This document shows positions 55,948 through 64,000 of a DNA stretch of 64,000 bases, one piece after another. The notes beneath the pieces are model-generated. The model was not told the DNA's origin. It worked only from the letters and a program-made list of their open reading frames with translations, and did no database searches. The position numbers were made by a program, and so were the translations under genes. Each line of letters starts with the position of its first letter. Position 1 is the first letter of the stretch. The DNA comes from an uncultured Algibacter sp. (GTDB lineage: Bacteria > Bacteroidota > Bacteroidia > Flavobacteriales > Flavobacteriaceae): contig NZ_CANMAU010000006.1 of NCBI RefSeq assembly GCF_947495925.1, forward strand, positions 191,001 through 255,000, in the 5' to 3' direction.

Positions 55948-56096
55948 TTTAGTTTAATAATGTAACCAGCAAATATCTACTTAAAGATTGAGTTCGTCGA
56001 CTCAGGAGTAAGGGAGTAGTAAGCGCCCGAACCAATATACCGAACTTAATTTAGGGTAATAGTAACACCTAAATTTTAAAACTAATAGAGAGCTAA

Positions 56097-56132
56097 AAAA
56101 AAACGCCAACAAATACATGTTAGCGTTTTTTT
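56097..56132. terminator. Terminator at the 3' end of the GSII gene
   Basis: aaaaaAACGCCAACAaatacaTGTTAGCGTTttttttt (one mismatch). Confidence 0.7.
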
Positions 56133-56159
56133 TATGAACAAAACTTTATGCTGTAATTA

Positions 56160-57182
56160 TTAAATCTTAGCCGATTTAACAGTTTTAATAATACGTCCAG
56201 CAATTTTATATGGATCTCCGTTAGAAGCAGGTCTTCTGTCTTCTAACCAACCTTTCCAACCTTTCTCTACTGTAATAATTGGAATACGTATTGAAGCACC
56301 TCTATCTGAAACACCCCAAGAGAAATCTGTAATAGCTGCAGTTTCGTGTAACCCTGTTAAACGTTGGTCGTTAAACTCACCGTAAACAGCAATATGTTCG
56401 TCTACAACATCACGGAAAGCTTCACATATTTTCCCATAAGTTTCTTCAGAACCACAAGTTCTTAAAGTGGTGTTAGAGAAGTTTGCGTGCATACCAGAAC
56501 CATTCCAATCCATATCTTTACCTAATGGTTTTGGATGGTAATCAATATAGTAACCATACTTTTCAGTTAAACGGTCTAGTAAATATCTAGCAATCCAGAT
56601 TTCATCTCCAGCTTTTTTAGCACCTTTTGCAAACAATTGGAATTCCCATTGTCCAGAAGCAACCTCTTGGTTAATTCCTTCAAAGTTTAACCCAGCATCA
56701 ATACATAAATCAGCATGTTCTTCAACTAGATCTCTACCGTGTGTGTTTTTACCGCCAACTGAACAGTAGTACATTCCTTGTGGTGCAGGATATCCTCCTA
56801 CAGGGAAACCTAATGGCAATTGAGTTGCAGTATCCATGATAAAATACTCTTGCTCAAAACCAAACCAGAAATCATTATCATCATCATCAATAGTTGCTCT
56901 ACCATTAGAAACGTGAGGTGTACCATCTGCATTCATTACCTCAGTCATTACTAAATAACCGTTGATTCTGTCTGGGTCTGGGTAAATTGCAACAGGAACT
57001 AATAAACAGTCAGAAGATCCGCCTTCTGCTTGTCTTGTTGATGATCCGTCAAAAGACCAGTTTCCTAGTTCTTCTAAAGTACCTTGAAAGTTTTCATGCT
57101 CTTCAACCTTAGTTTTACTTCTCAAGTTTTGAGTTGGAAAATACCCGTCTAACCAAAGGTATTCTAATTTAATTTTTGCCAT
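56160..57182 (-). CDS. Glutamine synthetase type II-like (beta-grasp domain)
   Basis: KLEYLWLDGYFPTQNLRSKTKV...LGNWSFDGSSTRQAEGGSSDCLLVPVAIYPDP...GFEQEYFIMD...WNGSGMHANFSN. Confidence 0.93.
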   Translation of the reverse strand: MAKIKLEYLWLDGYFPTQNLRSKTKVEEHENFQGTLEELGNWSFDGSSTRQAEGGSSDCLLVPVAIYPDPDRINGYLVMTEVMNADGTPHVSNGRATIDDDDNDFWFGFEQEYFIMDTATQLPLGFPVGGYPAPQGMYYCSVGGKNTHGRDLVEEHADLCIDAGLNFEGINQEVASGQWEFQLFAKGAKKAGDEIWIARYLLDRLTEKYGYYIDYHPKPLGKDMDWNGSGMHANFSNTTLRTCGSEETYGKICEAFRDVVDEHIAVYGEFNDQRLTGLHETAAITDFSWGVSDRGASIRIPIITVEKGWKGWLEDRRPASNGDPYKIAGRIIKTVKSAKI

Positions 57183-57447
57183 AATAAATATATTATAATT
57201 GAAATATTGAAAATAATATCACAAATATAAATTTTTATGTATTTACTTTAAATTTAATGGGGGTATTTTAATAAATGGTTAACTTATTTTTATTTATACC
57301 CTATTATTTTAGGGTTTATTTTAAAAAAAGACGATTATTTTATATAAATACTGAAAAAATGTTAACAAGAAATTTTTGAGTTGTAGGGTTTTATCCTTTG
57401 AGCTGATTACTTTTGTGATATAATTCATTTTCAAAACATTTTAAGAA

Positions 57448-59634
57448 ATGTCGATACTAAGATTTCACGCCATAAAAGAGTCGTTAGCTTTCAAGCCTGT
57501 TGTTATAGAAGAACATGAACGTCGCTCTGATTTGTTTGGGAAAAACGTGTTTAACGAAAATACGATGCGTCAATATTTAACAAAAGATGCATTTGTAGGG
57601 GTTAGAAACGCTGTTCAATTTGGAAAGAAAATAGATAGAAGTATTGCTGATCAGGTCGCATCCTCTATGAAAGATTGGGCCTTATCAAAAGGCGTGACAC
57701 ACTATACGCATTGGTTCCAGCCGCTTACGGGGTCAACGGCCGAAAAGCATGATGCTTTTTTTGAAACCCTTGGAGATGGTATGTCTATCGAGAAGTTTGG
57801 TGGGACGCAATTGGTACAGCAAGAGCCTGATGCCTCAAGCTTTCCTAGTGGTGGTATTAGAAACACCTTTGAAGCTAGGGGGTACACAGCTTGGGACCCT
57901 ACGTCGCCAGCATTTATTTATGGAACTACCTTGTGCATTCCAACAATATTTGTGGCCTATACAGGGGAGGCTTTAGATTATAAAACACCACTTTTACGAG
58001 CATTGCATGCTGTAGATGATGCAGCAACGGCGGTTTGTAGGTACTTTGATAAAAATGTAAAAAAGGTAACCTCTTCATTGGGTTGGGAGCAGGAATATTT
58101 TTTGGTTGATAAAATGTTGGCCGCTAGTCGACCAGATATCACATTAACGGGAAGGACTTTGTTAGGTCATTCTTCGGCTAAAGGGCAGCAGTTAGATGAT
58201 CATTATTTTGGTTCTATTCCAAATAGGGCGTTGAATTTTATGCGGGAGTTAGAGACTGAATGTATGTTTTTAGGGATTCCAGTAAAGACAAGACATAATG
58301 AAGTGGCTCCTAATCAATTTGAGCTGGCACCTATTTTTGAGGAAGCCAATTTGGCTGTAGATCATAATTCCTTATTAATGGATGTTATGGGGCGTGTGGC
58401 GTCACGTCACAATTTTAAAGTGCTTTTGCATGAAAAACCTTTTGCAGGGGTGAATGGTTCGGGAAAGCATAATAATTGGTCGCTTTCTACAGATACAGGG
58501 GTTAATTTATTAGCGCCTGGTAAAACACCTATGAGTAACCTGCAGTTTTTAACCTTTTTTGTTAATACAATAAAGGCAGTACATGGAAATGAAGCTTTGC
58601 TTAGAGCTGCCATAGCTTCGGCTAGTAATGATCATAGATTAGGGGCAAACGAAGCGCCACCGGCTATAATTTCGGTGTTTATTGGTGAACAGTTAACTAA
58701 AGTTTTAGAGGAGTTAGAAGGTGTAACTAAAGGAAAATTATCGCCTAAAGAAAAAACAGAACTTAAACTTAACGTAGTTGGTAAAATACCAGACGTATTA
58801 TTAGATAATACCGATAGGAATAGAACCTCTCCCTTTGCGTTCACAGGTAATAAATTTGAGTTTAGGGCGGTTGGTTCTACTGCAAATTGTGGTAATCCTA
58901 TGACGGTTTTAAATACCATTGTAGCTAAGCAATTAAAGGATTTTAAGAAAGAAGTGGATACTTTAATTAATAAGAAAGACTTAAAGAAAGATGAAGCTGT
59001 TTTTAATGTTTTAAGAGAGTATATAAAATCTACTAAAGATATTTTGTTTGAAGGAAATGGCTATGGTGAGGAATGGGAAAAAGAAGCCAAAAAACGTGGA
59101 TTAAGTAATAATAAAACAACGCCCGAAGCTTTAAAAGCACGAGTATCAAAAGCTAGTATTGATTTGTTTCAAGAAATGCAAGTGATGAGTGAAATTGAAA
59201 CGAAGGCCCGTTATGAAATTGAGATTGAGGCTTATATAAAGCATATTCAGATTGAAAGCAGGGTACTCGGTGATATTGCAAGAAATCATATTGTCCCAAC
59301 TGCTGTTAAATATCAGAATATTTTAATTGAAAATGTAAGAGGGTTAAAGGAGATTTTTGAAGAAAAGTACCATAACGTATCGAAAGAACAAGTTAATTTA
59401 ATTGAGGATATTTCAAATCACATTGCAGGGATAAATGCTAATGTTACAAAAATGATTGATGCGCGTAAAAAGGCTAATGGAGTGGAAGATGTTGAGAAAA
59501 GAGCTGAAGCCTATTGTAAAAATGTTAGAGTTTTGTTTGATGAGATTAGGTATCACTGCGATAAATTGGAGCTTTTAGTGGATGATGAAATATGGCCATT
59601 AACTAAATACAGAGAATTGTTGTTTACACGCTAG
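57448..59634 (+). CDS. Glutamine synthetase type III
   Basis: 728 aa; KESLAFKP..FGKNVFNENTMRQYL; THWFQPLTGSTAEKHDAFFE; GWEQEYFLVDK; EVAPNQFELAPIFEEANLAVDHNSLLMDVM; EKPFAGVNGSGKHNNWSL. Confidence 0.97.
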   Translation: MSILRFHAIKESLAFKPVVIEEHERRSDLFGKNVFNENTMRQYLTKDAFVGVRNAVQFGKKIDRSIADQVASSMKDWALSKGVTHYTHWFQPLTGSTAEKHDAFFETLGDGMSIEKFGGTQLVQQEPDASSFPSGGIRNTFEARGYTAWDPTSPAFIYGTTLCIPTIFVAYTGEALDYKTPLLRALHAVDDAATAVCRYFDKNVKKVTSSLGWEQEYFLVDKMLAASRPDITLTGRTLLGHSSAKGQQLDDHYFGSIPNRALNFMRELETECMFLGIPVKTRHNEVAPNQFELAPIFEEANLAVDHNSLLMDVMGRVASRHNFKVLLHEKPFAGVNGSGKHNNWSLSTDTGVNLLAPGKTPMSNLQFLTFFVNTIKAVHGNEALLRAAIASASNDHRLGANEAPPAIISVFIGEQLTKVLEELEGVTKGKLSPKEKTELKLNVVGKIPDVLLDNTDRNRTSPFAFTGNKFEFRAVGSTANCGNPMTVLNTIVAKQLKDFKKEVDTLINKKDLKKDEAVFNVLREYIKSTKDILFEGNGYGEEWEKEAKKRGLSNNKTTPEALKARVSKASIDLFQEMQVMSEIETKARYEIEIEAYIKHIQIESRVLGDIARNHIVPTAVKYQNILIENVRGLKEIFEEKYHNVSKEQVNLIEDISNHIAGINANVTKMIDARKKANGVEDVEKRAEAYCKNVRVLFDEIRYHCDKLELLVDDEIWPLTKYRELLFTR

Positions 59635-59649
59635 TGTTTAAAACTTCTA

Positions 59650-59678
59650 AAATCCTGTTTTAAAAAACAGGATTTTTT
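59650..59678 (+). terminator. Terminator after the GSIII gene
   Basis: AATCCTGTTTTaaAAAACAGGATTTTTT. Confidence 0.85.
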
Positions 59679-59715
59679 CATTCAAAAAATTACCTTTGCA
59701 GCACAATATAATATT

Positions 59716-60894
59716 ATGAGTCAAGAAGTTTCAAAACGATACGCGCAACGTGGTGTTTCAGCATCAAAAGAAGATGTTCACAATGCTATAAAGAATATAG
59801 ATAAAGGTTTGTTTCCTAAAGCATTTTGCAAAATTGTTCCTGATTACTTGACTAATGATGATGATTATTGCCTGATTATGCATGCCGATGGTGCAGGAAC
59901 AAAATCATCATTGGCTTATATGTATTGGAAAGAAACGGGTGATGTTTCTGTTTGGAAAGGGATTGCGCAAGATGCGCTAATTATGAATATTGATGATTTG
60001 TTATGTGTTGGTGCTACCGATAATATTATGTTGTCTTCAACCATAGGGCGTAATAAAAACTTAATTCCGGGCGAGGTGCTTTCTGTTATTATAAATGGAA
60101 CAGAAGAATTGCTAGAGGATTTAAAATCGTTTGGTGTAACCATTCATTCTACTGGAGGTGAAACCGCTGATGTTGGAGATTTGGTAAGAACCATTATTGT
60201 TGATTCTACGGTAACAGCTAGAATGAAACGTGCTGATGTTATTGATAATGCTAATATTCAGGCTGGAGATGTTATTGTTGGTTTAGAGAGTTTTGGTCAA
60301 GCGTCTTATGAAAAAGATTATAATGGAGGTATGGGAAGTAATGGTTTAACTTCTGCCCGTCATGATGTGTTTAATAAGTATTTAGCCAAGAAATATCCCG
60401 AAAGTTTTGATGCTTCAGTTCCAGAGAATTTAGTGTATTCCGGTGGAGTTAAACTAACCGATGCGGTTGAAAATGCTCCAATTGATGCAGGTAAATTAGT
60501 ACTATCACCAACGCGCACTTACGCTCCAATTATTAAAAAGATTCTATCAAAGTATAATAGTGAAACTATTCACGGAATGGTGCATTGTTCTGGTGGTGCG
60601 CAAACTAAAATTCTTCATTTTGTGGATCAATTTCATATTATAAAAGATAATATGTTTGCCATTCCACCTTTATTTAAATTGATACAAGAGCAATCTAAAA
60701 CAGATTGGAAGGAAATGTATCAGGTATTTAATTGTGGACACAGAATGGAGTTGTATGTATCTCCTGATATAGCCGAAGAAATTATTGAAATTTCTAAATC
60801 TTTCAATGTTGATGCTCAAGTAATTGGGAGAGTTGAAAATTCAGAATCAAAAAGACTTACAATAAAATCTGAGTTTGGGGAGTTTACTTATTAA
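59716..60894 (+). CDS. purM: Phosphoribosylformylglycinamidine cyclo-ligase (AIR synthase)-like
   Basis: MSQEVSKRYAQRGVSASKEDVHNAI...LIMHADGAGTKSSLAYMYWKETGD...IMNIDDLLCVGATDN...HSTGGETADVGDLVRTIIVDSTVT...GMVHCSGGAQTKILHFVD. Confidence 0.85.
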   Translation: MSQEVSKRYAQRGVSASKEDVHNAIKNIDKGLFPKAFCKIVPDYLTNDDDYCLIMHADGAGTKSSLAYMYWKETGDVSVWKGIAQDALIMNIDDLLCVGATDNIMLSSTIGRNKNLIPGEVLSVIINGTEELLEDLKSFGVTIHSTGGETADVGDLVRTIIVDSTVTARMKRADVIDNANIQAGDVIVGLESFGQASYEKDYNGGMGSNGLTSARHDVFNKYLAKKYPESFDASVPENLVYSGGVKLTDAVENAPIDAGKLVLSPTRTYAPIIKKILSKYNSETIHGMVHCSGGAQTKILHFVDQFHIIKDNMFAIPPLFKLIQEQSKTDWKEMYQVFNCGHRMELYVSPDIAEEIIEISKSFNVDAQVIGRVENSESKRLTIKSEFGEFTY

Positions 60895-60968
60895 TTTATT
60901 TGCTCTTTTTATTGGAATGGAATAGTTCTTGATAGTAAGGAGATTTGAAAAATTATTATAATCCAACC

Positions 60969-61928
60969 ATGAGAACCCTCGCAATACTAGTTTTTTCTCT
61001 CTTCTGTGTGTCTTCTTTTGGGCAACCTAACTGGCTTTTTATAAAAGAAAAAAAAGAGGAGTATACGGGTCCGCAATGGACAAGTAAGAGTAAAGCTGCA
61101 TTTGATATTAATGAAGCGGTTTTTGTGAATTGGAATGCTGGTGGTACAAATTCAATTTCAGGTTTACTAGATTTAAAAACGAAATTGAATTACAAGGATA
61201 AGTTTTTTGTATGGAATAATGATGCGCATTTACGCTATGGAATTAATGCTCAAGAAGAAAGGGAGGCAAGAAAAACTGATGATTTATTTGAAATAAATTC
61301 AAATTTAGGGTATCATGCTGATGATAAATCGAATTGGTATTATATGGCTCGTTTTAATTTTAGAACGCAATTAACTAATGGGTATAAGTATCCAAATACA
61401 GACGATCCCATTTCTAAATTTATGGCACCAGGCTACATTTTTTTTGGTGGAGGAATTGAATATGGAAGGAATATTGAAGAGTTGTCTTTTTATTTTTCAC
61501 CGCTAACTTTAAAAGGAACGTTTGTTTTGGATCAAGAATTGGCTGATGCGGGATCGTTTGGGGTTAAACCAGCGGAGTATGATGATGAAGGAAACTTGTT
61601 GGTTCCTGGTGAACAATTTAGAAAAGAGTTTGGTGTGTTATTAACAAATAGTTATGAGCTCGCTATAGCTAAGAATATAAACATGAAAAACCTTTTAAGT
61701 TTATATTCTGACTATTTAAATAGATTTGGGAATGTTGATGTGGATTGGCGACTAGATTTTGATTTTAAAGTAAACAGTTTTGTTAGAGCAACTTTGGGAT
61801 CGCATCTGAGGTATGATGACGACGTAAAAACAAAAGTACCTTCTGAAATTGAGGGAGAGTTTGATGAAGCTGGTGCTAAGGTGCAATGGAAGCAGTTTTT
61901 AGGCATTGGTGTGGCTTTCGATTTTTAA
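60969..61928 (+). CDS. DUF3078 domain-containing protein
   Basis: Signal peptide MRTLAILVFSLFCVSSFGQ; WTSKSKAAFDINEAVFVNWNAGGTNSISGLLDLKTKLNYKDKFFVWNNDAHLRYG; start 60969. Confidence 0.88.
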   Translation: MRTLAILVFSLFCVSSFGQPNWLFIKEKKEEYTGPQWTSKSKAAFDINEAVFVNWNAGGTNSISGLLDLKTKLNYKDKFFVWNNDAHLRYGINAQEEREARKTDDLFEINSNLGYHADDKSNWYYMARFNFRTQLTNGYKYPNTDDPISKFMAPGYIFFGGGIEYGRNIEELSFYFSPLTLKGTFVLDQELADAGSFGVKPAEYDDEGNLLVPGEQFRKEFGVLLTNSYELAIAKNINMKNLLSLYSDYLNRFGNVDVDWRLDFDFKVNSFVRATLGSHLRYDDDVKTKVPSEIEGEFDEAGAKVQWKQFLGIGVAFDF

Positions 61929-62120
61929 TTTTATATTTATTTCATCCTTAAATTATTTGTTAACTTTTAGATGTTGATAAATATTTACTCTGCTTAAAAT
62001 CAAGTAATTAACAATTAGTTGTTGTAAACTTTATGATTTTTATCATGTTTTAAGTTGTACATTTATGTTTAATTTATACTTTGTTTAAATCATTATTCCC
62101 TTTAAAACTTCTAACTATCA

Positions 62121-64000
62121 ATGAAAGTAAAATTGACTCAGAAACCATCTAAAACGTATTCTCAAGATGAAGCCTTCGAAGCTTCTTTAAAATATTTTAA
62201 AAACGATGACCTAGCAGCCCGTGTATGGCTTAATAAATATGCCTTAAAAGATTCCGAAGGAAACATTTATGAACTAACTCCTAATGATATGCATAAGCGT
62301 ATAGCTAAAGAGATAGCCAGTGTAGAGGCAAAATATGCTAATCCTTTTACAGAAAATGAGATTTTTGATTTAATTAAGGACTTTAAATATATTGTTCCTC
62401 AAGGAAGTCCAATGGCAGGAATTGGTAACCCTTTTCAGATAGGTTCGTTATCAAACTGTTTTGTAATTGGTAATTCTGGGGAGTCTGATTCTTATGGTGG
62501 CATTATGAAGATTGATCAGGAGCAAGTACAACTTATGAAACGCCGCGGAGGTGTTGGGCATGATCTGTCGCATGTTCGTCCAAAAGGTTCTGCTGTAAAA
62601 AACTCTGCTTTAACGTCAACAGGTCTTGTGCCATTTATGGAGCGCTATTCTAATTCTACAAGAGAAGTTGCTCAGGATGGGAGGAGAGGAGCGCTCATGC
62701 TGTCTGTTTCCATTAATCACCCAGATTCAGAAGATTTTATCAATGCTAAATTAGAGCAAGGCAAAGTTACGGGTGCCAATGTATCTGTAAGAATTGATGA
62801 TAGTTTTATGAAAGCCGTGAAAAACGGGGATAGCTACACTCAAAAATATCCTGTATTTAGTACCGAACCTAAAGTGTCAAAATCTATCGATGCGAATGCG
62901 CTATGGAAAAAAATAGTACATAATGCATGGAAGTCTGCAGAGCCAGGAATTTTATTTTGGGATACGATTATTAATGAATCCGTTCCAGATTGTTACGCCG
63001 ATCTTGGATACAAAACAGTATCTACAAATCCCTGCGGAGAAATCCCATTATGTCCTTATGATTCATGTAGGTTACTAGCCATTAATTTGTTTTCATACGT
63101 TCAGGACCCGTTTACTGAAAAGGCAAAATTTGATTTTGATTTATTTAAAAAGCACGTGGCTATAGCTCAAAGAATAATGGATGATATTATTGATTTAGAG
63201 TTAGATAAAATTGATAATATTTTAAAGAAGATTGATTCAGATCCAGAATTGGACGAAGTGAAAGCTACAGAGCACAATTTATGGTTAAATATTAGAAAAA
63301 AAGCCCAAGAAGGAAGAAGAACGGGAGTTGGAATTACAGCCGAAGGAGATATGCTTGCAGCCTTAGGTATTCAATATGGAAGTGAAGCTGGGAATGCATT
63401 TTCAATAGAAGTTCATAAAACAATTGCAATTGAAGCCTATCGTGCATCTGTACATTTAGCTAAGGACCGTGGTGCATTTTCAATATTTGATGCTGATCGT
63501 GAAAAGGATAATCCTTTTATTCAAAGATTAAAAGACGCTGATAGTAAATTGTATTATGAAATGTTGGAATATGGTAGAAGAAATATTGCATTGTTAACTA
63601 TTGCCCCAACAGGTACAACGAGTTTAATGACGCAAACAACATCTGGTATTGAGCCCGTATTTATGCCCGTATATAAGCGCAGAAGAAAGGTAAATCCTAA
63701 TGATAAAGAAGTTCGTGTTGATTTTGTTGATGAGGTTGGTGATTCTTGGGAAGAATATGTAGTGTTTCATCATAGATTTAAACAATGGATGGAAGTAAAT
63801 GGGATTGATAGTTCTAAAAATTTCTCGCAAGATGAAATAGATGCCCTTATTAAACAGTCTCCTTATTTTGGAGCCACCTCAAATGATGTAGATTGGTTGA
63901 GTAAAGTAAGCATGCAAGGTGCTATTCAAAAATGGGTAGATCATTCCATAAGTGTAACTATTAATTTACCAAACAATGTATCTGAAGATTTGGTTGGTGA
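62121..64000 (+). CDS. Adenosylcobalamin-dependent (class II) ribonucleoside-diphosphate reductase, N-terminal part (continues past window)
   Basis: Not in the ORF track because it is open at the window end. MKVKLTQKPSKTYSQDEAFEASLKYFKNDDLAARVWLNKYALKDSEGNIYE...GSPMAGIGNPFQIGSLSNCFVIG...MKRRGGVGHDLSHVRPKGSAVKNSALTSTGLVPFMERYSNSTREVAQDGRRGALMLS...STNPCGEIPLCPYDSCRLLAINLFSYV...TIAPTGTTSLM. Confidence 0.93.
   Translation, partial: MKVKLTQKPSKTYSQDEAFEASLKYFKNDDLAARVWLNKYALKDSEGNIYELTPNDMHKRIAKEIASVEAKYANPFTENEIFDLIKDFKYIVPQGSPMAGIGNPFQIGSLSNCFVIGNSGESDSYGGIMKIDQEQVQLMKRRGGVGHDLSHVRPKGSAVKNSALTSTGLVPFMERYSNSTREVAQDGRRGALMLSVSINHPDSEDFINAKLEQGKVTGANVSVRIDDSFMKAVKNGDSYTQKYPVFSTEPKVSKSIDANALWKKIVHNAWKSAEPGILFWDTIINESVPDCYADLGYKTVSTNPCGEIPLCPYDSCRLLAINLFSYVQDPFTEKAKFDFDLFKKHVAIAQRIMDDIIDLELDKIDNILKKIDSDPELDEVKATEHNLWLNIRKKAQEGRRTGVGITAEGDMLAALGIQYGSEAGNAFSIEVHKTIAIEAYRASVHLAKDRGAFSIFDADREKDNPFIQRLKDADSKLYYEMLEYGRRNIALLTIAPTGTTSLMTQTTSGIEPVFMPVYKRRRKVNPNDKEVRVDFVDEVGDSWEEYVVFHHRFKQWMEVNGIDSSKNFSQDEIDALIKQSPYFGATSNDVDWLSKVSMQGAIQKWVDHSISVTINLPNNVSEDLVG

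Noticed and set aside
55980-56060. GTTCGTCGACTCAGGAGTAAGGGAGTAGTAAGCGCCCGAACC as a structured RNA
   Set aside because: Only short terminal complementarity (GTTCG/CGAAC); no recognised RNA family or promoter support.

Overview
AT-rich chromosomal window that reads as a marine Flavobacteriaceae-type (Bacteroidota) genome. The basis is TANNTTTG-type promoters, SusC/SusD, T9SS-like tails, a rho with a long low-complexity N-terminal insert, and GSII plus GSIII. Most of it is housekeeping: proS end, tRNA-Glu, rpsT, rho, slyD, truA, an MsbA-like ABC exporter, cdaA, folP, tpiA, prmA, clpS, tRNA-Arg, GSII/GSIII, purM-like, and a class II RNR start. Accessory islands are: (i) a GH16 agarase-like enzyme and a SusC/SusD/DUF5060 polysaccharide locus; (ii) an operon-like surface-protein block with YadA-head-type repeats, a LamG/T9SS protein and a NarL-type two-component system; (iii) a LexA-like/DinB/DnaE2-like mutagenesis cassette whose divergent promoters carry palindromes overlapping the -7 boxes; (iv) a Crp/YeeE/YeeE/TauE/MBL-rhodanese sulfur module; (v) two diverged copies of an intergenic repeat in inverted orientation around an AraC-SDR block. 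I also see an unannotated, frameshifted small lipoprotein gene with an in-frame (ATT)9 tract encoding poly-Ile, and an ABC permease whose full-length N-terminus seems to need a CTG or other non-standard start. No CRISPR arrays, prophage or IS transposases were seen. All family calls come from reading motifs, without database searches.
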